NCBI GenBank assembly: GCA_944548615.1
Contig: OX155976.1
Location: 7,149,822 to 7,213,821 of the forward strand
DNA: 64,000 nt
Direction of reading: 5' to 3'
Origin: Micropterix aruncella
Taxonomy: Eukaryota > Arthropoda > Insecta > Lepidoptera > Micropterigidae
The notes under the pieces: model-generated
Told to the model about the DNA's origin: nothing
Databases searched by the model: none
The model's input: only the letters and a program-made list of their open reading frames with translations
Part shown: one piece after another, positions 43,230-54,567 of the stretch
How positions within the stretch are numbered: position 1 is the stretch's first letter
Layout: every line of letters starts with the position of its first letter
Translations under genes and position numbers: made by a program

Positions 43230-43340
43230 GAAAATGCGATTTCGTTAATTTGATCCCAACGGAAAATGGTGACCCAGCCGGGAAACGAACCCGGGACCTT
43301 ACAATGGCGAGACCCAGGACCTTTCAGGCCCGTCAAATGT
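43230..43340 (-). repeat. tRNA-like segment, SINE candidate
   Basis: The minus strand holds a perfect T-arm, CCGGG-TTCGTTT-CCCGG (43294-43278), with a B-box match GGTTCGTTTCC. It is preceded by GGTCCTGGGTCTCGCCATTG, which resembles the anticodon side of a tRNA, and followed by GCTGGGTCACC. A matching 5' acceptor strand (GACCCAG) is not found in the right place, so it is not a functional tRNA gene. No poly(A) end or target duplication was identified. Confidence 0.4.
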
Positions 43341-43349
43341 CAAATTTAC

Positions 43350-43689
43350 AATAGTTATATTGATAATAGTCAAACCTAAATAAGCTACCACATGTTCTAA
43401 GGTAGACTATTTAGTTTAATCATTATCATGTTAGGAAATATACCAAAAAAATGTTGAATTAAAAGGGGGAGCCTTTTTTGGAAAGCAGAAAAAGATGTTT
43501 TTCACTTTTTTTATAACTTAAAAAAGAAATCAGATTTAATAATTAAGTTATTTATTATGAATTAAGAAATTCTGATTTATCTGATTAATTAGGAATAAAA
43601 AATTAATACAACATGATTTATCAATTTATTAATTAGGTTAAAAAAAAATTAACTTAAATCTGATCATGAATCTTTTATATCACATTGAT
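43350..43689. other. AT-rich DNA, no gene
   Basis: Runs of A and T, no motif. Confidence 0.45.
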
Positions 43690-43855
43690 TAACATTTAGA
43701 AGAAAAAATATTTTTTTGTAATAGCAAAAAAATACTATTTTTGAGATATTGAATTGCAAATGTTTCTACCATTGCAGAAATGACGGTACCAATGAAGTAA
43801 TAATTCTACCGCTGCAGTAATAGCGAGCGTAATTTTGCCAGAATAAAATAATGTA

Positions 43856-44373
43856 TTCACGGTAAACTTTTGTGTATAACAAAGTTGAATCAACATGTTG
43901 CCGCTCGGCGAGGGGCAACTTTTCAACACGCAGTGGTAAACTCCGCAACACGCATTGTTGTGAAAACATGTTTCAGCAACTCAGCAACATGTTTATTTAT
44001 TTTATTTATTTTATTGGAATTATCAAATTAACCATTTACAAAAAGTATAATATTAAAACAAATGGCAAAAACTTTCCTCTTTCATTCATTGGCTAGTGCT
44101 GCCCAACTGGGATATACCCGTTCCAGGGCAAGCAATTTATATTTTTACATTTAAAACAAAGCTCGATGAACCAACCAAACACACTAATAATAATAATAAT
44201 AATAAAAAAATATATGTAATAATAATAAATATATATAATATAAAAATTTAATAAAAATTACAATATTATATAGGAAATAGAAATACTAAATACATTAGAA
44301 TACACATATACAGACATACATACATATAAACAACTTTATTCAACTTTGTTGATAAACAATAGTTTACCGTGAA
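43856..44373. mobile_element. TA-flanked MITE (Tc1/mariner-type ends) with nested LINE tail
   Basis: The terminal inverted repeats TTCACGGTAAACT / AGTTTACCGTGAA are flanked by TA on both sides (43854-43855 and 44374-44375). Inner inverted blocks are ACAAAGTTGAAT / ATTCAACTTTGT. A LINE-C 3' tail occupies about 43995-44335; without it the element is about 180 bp. The TA duplication is the Tc1/mariner hallmark, but no transposase is present. Confidence 0.8.
43995..44335 (-). repeat. LINE-C 3' UTR inserted in the MITE
   Basis: Reverse complement of the blocks at 36190-36515: TTTATTGGAATTATCAAATT, CAACTGGGATATACCCG and ATTATATAGGAAATAGAAAT. It is 5' truncated. Confidence 0.8.
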
Positions 44374-44389
44374 TACGCCCCGTAAGATA

Positions 44390-45545
44390 TACATTTCTAC
44401 ATATGTATTTTGTAGATGAAATAAAAACAAATAAGTACCTAAAAGTAATTTTTTTATAAATATTCAAATATTTAAAGAAATGCAATAAATTTTCGCCCAA
44501 AAGTTTTGTGTTTAACTAGTAAAAAAAAATACATCAAAACATTTTTTGACGTGACAACGTCTTATAATTCGATGGAGCTGGCTGCACCCACGAAAAAACA
44601 TGACTCATGCGGCGTTACCTCGCTCTGAGGCGTTCCATTTATTATATTTATTATTCAATATAAATGCTGCCATCTACCGGTTACGAAAGAATTATTTACT
44701 AACCTCAGTCTAAAATAGTACGAATGAAAATCACTAGATTGATTTAAATTCTTGACATAATTTTATATGTATTCTTGATATACGGAATGTTATTACTGAA
44801 CGGACAATTTTCTTGTGGGTACAACAAAGTGCAACGAAGTAAGCAATGAAAAAAAAAAAAAAAAGTATGAAAAGCTATTATTACGATGCGCTATCTAGCG
44901 GTTGGTAAAATATTTATATTTAATATAATAATAAAAAATAATAAAAAAAATAAAATTTCTTGAAGCAATTCTTTGAATAATAAAATATTTTAAAGATCTT
45001 TCTATAGAAAAAATATTTTTTATACATTTCTACATATGTATTTTGTAGATGAAATAAAAACAAATAAGTACCTAAAAGTATTTTTTTTATAAATATTCAA
45101 ATATTTAAAGAAATGCAATAAATTTTCGCCCAAAAGTTTTGTGTTTAACTAGTAAAAAAAAATACATCAAAACATTTTTTGACGTGACAACGTCTTATAA
45201 TTCGATGGAGCTGGCTGCACGCACGAAAAAACATGAATCATGCGGCGTTACCTCGCTCTGAGGCGTTCCCATTTATTATATTTATTATTCAATATAAATT
45301 CTGCCATCTACCGGTTGCGAAAGAATTATTTACTAACCTCAGTCTAAAATAGTACGAATGAAAATCACTAGATTGATTTAAATTCTTGACATAATTTTAT
45401 ATGTATTCTTGATATACGGAATGTTATTACTGAACGGACAATTTTCTTGTGGGTACAACAAAGTGCAACGAAGTAAGCAATTAAAAAAAAAAAAAAAAAG
45501 TATGAAAAGCTATCATTACGATATGCTATCTAGCGGTTGGTAAAA
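44390..45545 (+). repeat. 633-bp tandem duplication, second unit partial
   Basis: TACATTTCTACATATG begins both units at 44390 and 45023. They stay nearly identical for about 523 bp, to CTATCTAGCGGTTGGTAAAA, including an A15-17 run. The inner block TGACGTGACAACGTCTTATA..GGCGTTACCTCGCTCTGAGG is unusually GC-rich for this region. No coding frame. Confidence 0.93.
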
Positions 45546-46204
45546 TGTCGTTGATATTGTTTATTTACGACGTATTACCTACCGCTAGATGGCGCAGCGT
45601 GCTCAAACGCGTCTCAACCCGTTATTTAACAGTTTGAGATTTCAAACTTTCAAATTAAAAAAAAACAATAAACTTTAAACAATAAACAATTATACAACTA
45701 TACTGCTATACAATAAAACATTTATATGTTGTAGTCAAATCAGTGAGTATAAAAGCATATATTTTTGGGTGTTTGTAATAAACAATATCAGAATCTTAAA
45801 TGAAACTCTTCAAATGCAACCATTCCATCAGTATTTTCTTATGAGGTTGTCACGTTCAACTATCGTCAGTAATCCGACTTTACAGACAACCGATTTTTTA
45901 AATATTTTTTTTGGAGTTCATATAGAAGTGAAATTAATAATCTTTCAATTTTTCTTAGAACAACTCGATTCGTCAAGTAGTTTTTTTTATCACCGGCGCA
46001 AGACTGAAAAATATGGTTTTGAGAAAAACGCGTTCAAAGATTTCTTTAAAGAACAGTAGTAAGTTTATTACAGCAATCTGAGACTATCAGCTTTACCAGA
46101 GGTAAAATATTCATTAATAGATTTCAACAAAACCATGTTTTTTTTGGTCGTCTAAACCAGGCTCACCCCCTCCTTAACCGCTGTAATTCCAATACCACCG
46201 ATCG
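45546..46204. other. No recognised gene; ORF 45769-46059
   Basis: A 96-residue plus-strand ORF (45769-46059) rich in Phe has no motif that I recognise and is preceded by AT-rich DNA. I see no splice or promoter evidence. Confidence 0.4.
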
Positions 46205-46410
46205 GTGGTTTTTGCTGTTGTGACAATTGGCAGGCGGTCGATCGCCGTATTTATGCAATTAAGCAATTCTTTAGCGGATGGCGGATGGGGAGCTTGCGGA
46301 AAAACCCTCCTCCAGAAAGTGAACTTCGTCCAAAAGGCAATAATTAGAATCATGTTAAGAAAGCCTAGGCGTTACCCTTCTGACGACCTGCATGTTGAGG
46401 CACAATTCAA
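46205..46410 (+). pseudogene. LINE ORF2 fragment abutting LINE-J ORF1
   Basis: The plus frame reads GGWGACGKTLLQKVNFVQKA, then IIRIMLRKPRRYPSDDLHVE, the WGGA..QKA..RII..KP.RYPSDDL block of jockey/CR1-like LINEs. It stops at about 46410, where ORF1-like coiled-coil sequence takes over. It may be the end of a neighbouring truncated LINE against which LINE-J inserted, or a rearrangement. Confidence 0.65.
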
Positions 46411-47248
46411 TCAGAAAGGAGATTTGTGCAGAATTCCAGAAATCTCATAAGGACGTTATGAAAAAGCTGGACGCCCTCGTAATTACAGTTAATAAGGTTA
46501 ACAACGACAACGAAGAAATAATGAAAAGCATAAAACATCTTAACGACAATTACGAAGGCAAAACTTAAAAATATGGAATCGTTACCACCTAGAATTAATA
46601 CCCTGGAAAAACAAAATGTTGAGCTGCTTCGCAAAGTGGAATACTTAGAGCACAAGATGGACTTCAGAGACCAAATAATAAATGAAAATAAACTGGAAAT
46701 AAATGGGATACCCGCCTTAAATCAACAAAATCATCGCATGGTCGTCACCCAAATTGCGTCATAAATTGGATTAAAATTACAAGAAGACGATATAATCTCT
46801 ACATCCCTACAGACGCGCCGAGCCGCAGACAACACTTGGCGGAGACATTAGGGCCGCGTCCGCTGCCGCGGGAGGTGTCGCGACGGCCGGCGCGCGCGTT
46901 ACGCGAACGAATGCGGAGCAGTCGAGAGAAACGTTGGTTGTCTCATTTAAATCTAGTCAACTACGGGATGATTACTTGCAGGCCAACAAAAAATACAACA
47001 AGGGTAAACGTACTCAAGATCAAAAATTAAATACTTCTGATATTGGCATGTCAGTGAATCAACCCATTTATCTGCAAGAAGCAATCACTCCGCTTTTGCG
47101 CTATCTCTACCTACAAGCGAGGAAAATAGGGAAAAGCAGAAACTACGAGTACGTCTGGCTAAAAAATGGCATTACACGAGTCAAAAAAGACGACAACAGC
47201 CGACCCATCCCCATCAAATATTTAAGCTCTTTAGAAAACATTTTGTGA
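46411..47248 (+). pseudogene. LINE-J ORF1, coiled coil plus FP-type C-terminal domain
   Basis: In order: NSIRKEICAEFQKSHKDV and KKLDALVITVNKVNN (coiled-coil pattern); a frameshift near 46565; RINTLEKQNVELLRKVEYLE and FRDQIINENKLEINGIPAL; a stop at 46762-46764; a degraded CG-rich stretch (46835-46915); then VVSFKSSQLRDDYLQANKKY, QPIYLQEAITPLLRYLYLQA and YEYVWLKNGITRVKKDD, stop 47248. The LEI.GIP .. V.F.S...RD..L..K..N .. Y..E.LTP..R.L...A .. Y..VW.K.G layout is that of LINE ORF1 proteins bearing the C-terminal domain first named in baculovirus FP proteins. Such proteins bind nucleic acid as chaperones in the ribonucleoprotein. It is broken by at least one frameshift and one stop. Confidence 0.72.
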
Positions 47249-48790
47249 AGGTTGTGTGCTCGTACCAATTCTAGAAACTAGACAACTGTCACTGATAAAT
47301 ATCTATTTTTAGCTACAAAATTCCACTCTAACCTATTTTGTCTTAGCCCCATAATGATTTGTTTTTACCTGTACGATTTTTATAATATTTTAATTACGAT
47401 TTTCTATTATTTTAATATTATGAAACAATTATTTATTTATTCTAATGATCATTACAATTTTATTTTATTCTACTATTTGACCATTTCAAACTTATTAGGT
47501 TTTGCTGATTATATACTTACGTTTCACTATTCCATCGTACTCCACTTATTTGCTCCTGTAAATTTGAATAGGATTTTTCATATTACATTTTTTAACTATT
47601 TTTCTATGCTGGTATTACTTTTAAATATTTTCTATGACTCTTTTAATTTATGTATATTTTACTATTTCGTATTATGTATATTTTACTATTACGTTTTATG
47701 TATATTTTATATTACTTGAGGTAAAAAACAGACAAATCCTCATCTGCTCTGACAGCAGAGCAGCACTGGACGCTCTGGCTAAAGCCACCACAGAATCTTC
47801 TGTGGTCTGGGACTGCATGCAGGAGCTCAACAAATTGGGAAAATCCAACAAAATCACCCTAATGTGGATACCGGGTCACCAAGGCATACCCGGAAACGAA
47901 GAGGCCGATAGACTGGCAAAACTGGGCACACTGGATTGCCCAGTGGAGCCAGCTGTAGGGGTCCCCTTCGCTACAGGTAAGAAAATCATCAGGGACTGCT
48001 TGGAGCAGGAACATCGGGCTTCCTGGAAACAGAGTCAGGGATGTCGCCAGGCAAAAGCCATGATGGAGCAACCACTACAGAAGAAAACCAAGGCCCTACT
48101 TGACATGAGCAAGAAGAACCTTAGAACCACTATCGGTCTCCTCACCGGACACACGACCCTTAGAGCTCATCTATTCAACCTTGGCTTGACTGAGAGCAAG
48201 GATTGCCGAATATGTGGCGAGGAACCTGAAGACAGCATACACATTGTTGGCCGCTGTCCAGGGCTCGCCGCCAAAAGACACAGTTTACTGGGACGAGCCT
48301 TTCTCGAACCCAGCGATCTGCCCAACTTGAAGGTCAGTGACCTACTTAGTCTGGTAAGAAGTACCGGGCTACTAGCTGACAATTGACCTAACCACACAGT
48401 GGGTAGTTACAAAAGACCTTACAGATCTAGGTGACATCAAGGGCTGGAAACAAGCCCCCCACTCCAACTACTACTACTACTACTACTATTTCGTGATTTT
48501 ATTCCTAAATTATTCTAGTGACTATTACAACCATTCTGTTATTTTATCTGACTCTTTTAGGACATTACATTTTGTTGATTTTGATGTATATTACGAAAAA
48601 AATAATACCATATACGACTGTTTTATAATATCTCAATTATCTATTTCATACGTATGTTTGAACAGCTTTAGACATCCCCACTATTGCCGCAAGTTTACTC
48701 TACCAAATCATATGAGAAAAATAAATCGCTATGTTAAAATAAAATATGCCTTAACCCTCTGCAGCCGCGAAGTAATACAATGTCGATTAT
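47249..48790 (+). other. LINE-J inter-ORF region with nested fragment
   Basis: AT-rich DNA between ORF1 and ORF2. Short near-repeats of TATGTATATTTTACTATT lie just before 47719, where the RNase H fragment enters. The region resumes at about 48490 and leads into the ORF2 start at 48791. Confidence 0.55.
47719..48489 (+). pseudogene. LINE fragment: RNase H domain and C-terminal zinc knuckle
   Basis: The frame (47634-48386) from 47719 reads QILICSDSRAALDAL, then MWIPGHQGIPGNEEADRLAK, the RNase HI motifs with the catalytic Asp and the HxGxxGNExAD box, as in I/R1/Loa-type LINEs. QKKTKALLDMSKKNLRTTIG, TGHTTLRAHLFNLGL and CRICGEEPEDSIHIVGRC follow (C-x2-C-x7-H-x4-C knuckle), stop 48386. After a 100-bp 3' UTR it ends in ACT repeats (48470-48489). 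The frame is undamaged for over 220 codons, so it is a young 5'-truncated insertion. Confidence 0.85.
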
Positions 48791-49565
48791 ATGCCCACCG
48801 ATATTACAGGCGCGGCTGAAATTCAGGATTTATTAGAATGTGATGCTCCACCTACAATGCAGCTAACTACCTGGGAGTGCAAAAAAATACTGCTAGATCC
48901 TGGTTTTAAAATCCTTAACTTAAATATAAGAAGTATTAATAAAAATTTTGACAAATTGATTACACTACTAGCTTCCCTCGATGGGGATTTCGACATGATT
49001 ATTTTGACAGAGTGCTGGATAAAGAGGTCTTTTCCTACCCAGCAACTAGAAAATTATAATATCTTCTATACATCATCCAACCACAATAAAAGTGATGGGG
49101 TCGTATTATTCACAAAGAACTCAGCCACTGTCAACGTTCAAGAGATAAAAATGTCTACTGCAAATTGTTTAAAAGTTACCATAAATAATTCTATCACTAT
49201 TCTAGCAATTTACCGGTCTCCGTCTAACCCGGTTAGACCCTTCCTGGAATCTCTTTCGAATATTTTGGATAATAACAAAGGTCAGGATTACATCCTGGCA
49301 GGAGATATAAATATCAATATACTCGATCCAAATACTGTGGTAAATGATTATTTATGTATGCTTGCTGAATTCGGGCTATTACCAATAATAAACGCGCCTA
49401 CTCGGTAGCAATCGTGTATCGACCACATATTTACGACTATGAAATCAGACACTTTAGGATTGATTTGCTTCAGTGAACTAGCCGATCATTACGCTACTAT
49501 CTTTCTGTCCAAAAATAACGTAAATATTGCTAAACGTCATATTAATGCCAGGTTAAAAGTCACTA
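48791..49565 (+). pseudogene. LINE-J ORF2, apurinic-type endonuclease part
   Basis: MPTDITGAAEIQDLL opens the frame. The motifs are LNLNIRSINKNFDKL, MIILTECWI (catalytic Glu), ILAIYRSPSNP, ILAGDININIL (metal-binding Asp, Asn), and after a stop at 49406-49408 CIDHIFTTM and SELADHYATIFL, where the usual SDH triad has become ADH. It is cut at 49565 by the RTE insertion and resumes at 52906. The start codon agrees with the family layout, about 1.5 kb after ORF1 once the nested fragment is counted. Confidence 0.82.
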
Positions 49566-52500
49566 TTATATTATTTTCGAATTCTTCATTTTCTACACGT
49601 CATGTTTAAAATAAATTTAATAATTATTGTTTTAAATTGTAAACCTTGTATTATAACTCGTATTTTACTCTGTAACTTGTAAACCACTCCGCCGTCGTCT
49701 GGTCCCAAGTCCAGGGTGCGAAAGGAGGAGGGTGGTTGGCCTGCCGCGTCGACCAAAATCGGGTAACCGAAGAAACCAGGCAAGAAACCAATGGATAGTA
49801 CAATTAATCATTCACGAAATAATGCTACCGCATCTGAGGCAGCCGATGCGCCAGCTCCGGGGACCAGGGATGCTGGTGAGAAGTTGGCAACTGGCCGAAA
49901 ACCCAAATATTTTACACCGAAATCGGACATTCGAATCGCCGCATGGAATGTGCGAACGGGGCATCACGTCGGCCAAAAGGAAATCATAGCAATGGAATTA
50001 GCGAAATGCAAAATATCGATCGCCGCATTATCGGAATTACGACTCACGGGATCGGGAACAATGACAATTGATCCGCCAACAATCGACGAGACGATGACGC
50101 TATTTTATTCCGGAGGCGACAAACGAGAGGCCGGGGTCGGCTTCATGGTCGATCGCCGAGCTGCCGGCAGCGTTATTGCGTTTCAACCGATATCCGAGCG
50201 CTTAGCAGTTATCACCATCGATGGAACAATCAAGACCCATATCGTTTCCGTTTACGCGCCAACCGAGATGAGCCCGGATACGAACAAAGATGAATTCTAC
50301 TACCAGCTTCAACACACGCTGGATACGATACCCCGAACCGAATTAATTATACTAGCGGGCGACTTTAATGCACATACGGGTGTAGATCGGACGGGTTGGG
50401 AAGAAACGATGGGAAGATTTGGACACGGCGAAATTAACGACAATGGACTACGCCTGTTATCATTCGCATTGTCGAACAACATGATCGTCGGAAACAGCAT
50501 ATTTCGTCATCCCCGCAAACATCAACTAACGTGGCGAAATCCGTCCGGTAAAGATTCAGCAATGTTGGACTACATTTTAATCAATTCGAGATTTCGATCA
50601 ACAGTCAAAGACGTACGGGCGATGCGTGGACCCGATTGCGGATCGGATCACTATCTCGTTCGAGCGAAATTACAAATGCGACTACAACGAGCGAAGAAAA
50701 AAGCGCCACCACCAACCAAGAGAAACTGGGCATGTCTACAGGACCCAGCTATTGGACAGAAATTTCAAATCGCGCTATCCAACAAATTCGCAACGCTCGC
50801 AATATCAGACGATATCGACTTTGAAGAAATGCAATTATCGGAGTCCCTTGTGAAGTGTGCAACGGAGCTGTGCCCACCCATCCGTCGACGGACGCAGCAA
50901 TGGATTTCGGACGACTGTTTAGACCTCGTCGACCAACGAAAACGGATGAAACACGTCAATTTCGAAAAATACCGATTATTGAACAAAGAAGTCCGACAAA
51001 GAATGAAATCGGAACGAGAAGCGCATTGGAATAACGTTGCAGCCGAATTGGAAGAAGCAGCATCGAGGCACGAATACCGGACGCTATACCAAACAATCCG
51101 ACGGTTAGGCGGGAAAACAACATCAACGAACGACAACATCAAGAAATCGGATGGAACTTTCGTGATCTCCCCCCACGAGCGCCTGCAGCGGTGGAGGGAA
51201 TTCTTTAATCAGCTGCACAATCACGATCCGCCTCAAGGTCCAGCACCGCAACCGCCGATTATCAATCAGCCGGCGAATCCGTTTTCCGATAACGAACCAA
51301 CAATAAACGAAGTGAAAACGGCAATAAAATCGCTGAAAAATGGTAAAGCGCCGGGTCCAGATCAAGTTACCGCCGAGATGATCAAAGCCGGAGGTGACAT
51401 TCTATTACAACAACTACATGTTCTCCTAACGCATATTTGGCAATCGGATCGTATTCCGTCGGCATGGAAGAAAGCCATCGTTGTGCCAATTTTAAAGAAA
51501 GGCGATAGCAGAGAATGCAAGAATTATCGCGGTATTAGCCTTCTTTCAATAGTCGGCAAAGTATTTACAAAAATCATACAGTCGAGGCTACAAAAACATC
51601 GAGAACAAACGAGCCGAGAGGAGCAAGCAGGATTTAGACCATATCGAGGATGCATTGATCAGATATTCGCTCTTCGTCAGCTAATGGAAGAAAGAATACG
51701 GTGCGGCAAACGAACAATCGTCGTCTTCATAGACTTTAAATCCGCCTTCGATTGCATCGATTGGAACAGCTTATGGAGTGCCTTGGAGACAGAACACGTG
51801 CCACCAAAAATCATTAAACTTCTCCAATCATCGTACGATGGCTTAACCAGCAGCGTTCGAATCCGTAACGATTTGTCTGAGGAATTCCCGATTTAAACTG
51901 GTGTTCGACAAGGAGACGTCGCATCGCCGCTACTTTTTAACGTGGTGATCGACGCGATTATGCGGAGAGCATTCGACGGTCGACGCGGAGTTAGATACGA
52001 CGAATCAAACTTCATAACCGATTTGATGTTCGCTGATGATAGCGCCGTTTTCGCCAACACTGATGCCGAAGCAACGGACATTTTATACGACATATCCGGA
52101 ATTGCTCAATCATATGGATTGAAAATCAATGCGGATAAGACCAAAGTGCTCACTACGGACGGTTCGAAGGCCAGCGTTTACCTCGATGGAACCCAAATCG
52201 AACAGGTCCCACAATTCAAGTATTTAGGATCGTTGGTTACGGAAAAGAAAGTGGCTTCGACGGCCGATGTCCATAGCCGGATCGGTCAGGCAACAGCAAC
52301 ATTCGCCTCGCTCAAGTGGTGCATATGGAAGCGAATGAATATTACCATCAAAACCAAAGTACGACTATACCGAACGTTGGTTCTTCCCATTCTTCTTTAT
52401 GGATCGGAAACGTGGACGTTACTACAATCGGACCTCAAAAAGTTCGAAGTCTTCCAAATGCGATGCTTGAGGCAGATTCTCGGTGTCTCACTCCGCGACC

Positions 52501-52905
52501 GAATTCGAAACGAGACCATTAGAGAAAGATGCGATCTAGTAACAACGATCGAAGAAGAAGTGCAAAAACGTCGACTACGATGGTTCGGCCATGTTTGCCG
52601 AATGAACGACAATCGCTTGCCACGTAAACTTCTTTGGCGAGACCGTCCGACAGAATGGAGAATTCAGCGATCGGCACCGAAGAAAACCTGGCTAAATACC
52701 ATCAAAGACGACCTTAAAAATCAACGATTGTCGGCTAGGGATGCTCGAGACGTGGCAAAAAATCGTCAAGAATGGAAGCGAATCGTGAATGGAGTACGAG
52801 ATCCAGCGGCACCGACAGCAGCGTATTGGCTGCGAGGGCGACCCCCTCCCCAATCGCCGGTTACGGAATAAATAATAATATAATAATAATAATAATAATA
52901 ATAAT
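49566..52905 (+). mobile_element. Full-length RTE-clade LINE with 11-bp target duplication
   Basis: Exact duplicates AAAAGTCACTA at 49555-49565 and 52906-52916 flank the element, restoring the ORF2 of LINE-J. It has a 225-bp 5' region (CG-richer from 49685), one ORF of endonuclease plus reverse transcriptase, a short 3' end and a (TAA)n tail at 52870-52905. These are RTE hallmarks. A 5'-truncated near-identical copy is at 39388-40165. Confidence 0.93.
49791..52871 (+). CDS. RTE ORF2: endonuclease-reverse transcriptase with one stop
   Basis: 1026 codons from ATG 49791, interrupted in frame by a single TAA at 51894-51896 (EFPI-stop-TGVRQGDV). Endonuclease residues are all present: WNVRTG near 52, SELRLTGSG (Glu 82), VYAPT, GDFNAHTG (Asp 191, Asn 193), LDYIL and SDH (285-287). 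Reverse transcriptase: NGKAPGPDQVTAEM, VPILKKGD, NYRGISLLSIVGK, QAGFRPYRGC, VVFIDFKSAFDCID, GVRQGDVASPLLFN, FADD intact at 52029-52040, GLKINADKTK, FKYLGSL. The C-terminal RLRWFGHVCRM and KKTWLNTIKDDL are RTE-typical. Start choice: it is the first ATG in the frame. Apart from the stop it appears complete, so it is a recent insertion. Confidence 0.92.
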
Positions 52906-54567
52906 AAAAGTCACTAATTATGAAAAATTGTATGAAGACATAAATAATATAGATTGGAAGCCACTGCTTGCTATGACACACTCAAATGAGGCAACTGAGC
53001 ACTTTATAACCACTCTGAAAGCCACAATAAGCACGCATAGTAAGGAACATTATATACCACACCGTAAAAGAAGAATAAAGCCATGGGTCACACTAGGACT
53101 CTTAAATAGCATAAAAAATAGAGATAAGCTACACATACAAGTCCACAGAAACCCTCAGGATCTTATATTAAGGCATAAGTATATCAAATATCGAAATTTC
53201 TGTAAAAATATAATAATTAGGGTCAAAGAAATGTACTACACAAAGAAGTTCTCTGCAAATGCAAGGAACCCCAGAAAAACATGGGGTTTAATTGATGAAC
53301 TGACCAATGCGAAGCCGCCCAGATCACCAGGCCTGAAAGAGGTTATTATCAATGGGGAAAAAATCAATGTAAATAGTGAAACCATTAAAGATACTGCTGA
53401 CCATTTTAATAATTTCTTCTCAGATATAGGAGCTAGCTTGGCTAAAAAACGTTAGAATCTTTGAGTTGTACGGAGGCAGAATTATCACATAACCTTGTCA
53501 GTATGAAAACTGTATCCCAAACGATATTCCTAGAACCAGCAGATACTTTAGAGATAAAAAAAATCATCACTGACCTAAAAGATAAAACTTCAACTGGCAG
53601 CGATGGTATCTCCTCGAAAATACTCATAGGATGTAGCGATAGTTTATTAATTCCTATCACGTTTATTGTTAATCTGAGTCTCTCAAGTGGAGTATTTCCC
53701 CAGTGCCTGAAAACAGCCGTAATTTCGCCAATTTTTAAAAGCGGAAATCTATGCGATGTCAACTGTTACCGTCCTATTAGTTTAATAAATACACTGTCTA
53801 AAGTAATTGAGCTAGCAATAAAACGTAGGTTATTGATGTTCTTAAATAAACACACTAATATAATGTTTGACTACAACTTGAATGGCGCTAAAAAAAATAC
53901 TAATATAATGTTTGACTACAACTTGAATGGCGCTATAGTTGGAAGAGAATCAGCGGTGCGAGATCTTGGGATTACACTTGACACGAAAATGCTATTCGCT
54001 GAACACATCGATAATATTATTAGAAAAGCATATAAATTACTAGGTTTTATTCTAAGGGTATCATCGGTATTCAAATCCACTGACACGCTTAAAACCCTCT
54101 ATAATTCCTATGTAAGAAGTCAGTTGGAATTTGCATCAGTGGTCTGGAATCCCCAATATTTGACTTACATATCGCGGATCGAATCGATACAAAAAAGATT
54201 TGTGAAGCGATTAAATTTCACTTCTTTCACTAAGCCCAGCTCCTATGAGGAATCCTTAAAAGCCCACAATTTAATGTCATTGGAGAGCCGTAGAGTCTTG
54301 ATCGATGCCGTATTCTTGCATGGGTTGGTAAATAATTCCATCGATGCGAACGCGATTTTGGAGCGCATTGAATTTTATGTTCCTCCCCGCCCTGTTCGAT
54401 CGCATCGACTATTTCATCTCCCTGTGGTGAAAACCAACGCATCTCAAAATGCATTTCTATACAGAGCGTGTCATAGATATAATACAGACTTTTTAAGTGT
54501 GGACATATTACACTCATCAAAAACCTCTTATAAGAACTCAATAAAAAAAATTCTAGAGTCTATCTAG
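52906..54567 (+). pseudogene. LINE-J ORF2 continued, reverse transcriptase core deleted
   Basis: After the RTE the frame resumes VTNYEKLYEDINNIDWKPLL, then KTWGLIDELTNAK and DTADHFNNFFSDIGASLAKK. There is a frameshift near 53452, then DKTSTGSDGISSKIL, VISPIFKSGNLCDVNCYRPI and SLINTLSKVIELAI. At NKH (53850) it jumps straight to TNIMFDYNLNG and VRDLGITLDTKMLFAEHI, past where motifs A to D (including FADD) should lie. A 45-bp in-frame tandem duplication (53854-53943) sits at the junction. The C-terminus FYVPPRPVRSHRLFHLP, TNASQNAFLYRACHRYN is complete; stop 54567. It cannot polymerise. Confidence 0.85.

Larger units (their letters stand above)
43690..44520 (+). repeat. Dispersed repeat split by a MITE
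   Basis: Parts 43690-43855 and 44374-44520 correspond to a continuous repeat at 21040-21420. The gap is the TA-flanked MITE 43856-44373. Confidence 0.7.

Noticed and set aside
46205..46450. Gene start at 46205
   Set aside because: The N-terminal half is unrelated DNA and the C-terminal half is a LINE fragment; no single gene is supported.
50765..51142. 125-residue minus-strand ORF
   Set aside because: Antisense of the RTE reading frame.
54230..54541. 103-residue minus-strand ORF
   Set aside because: Antisense of LINE-J ORF2, which carries clear family motifs.
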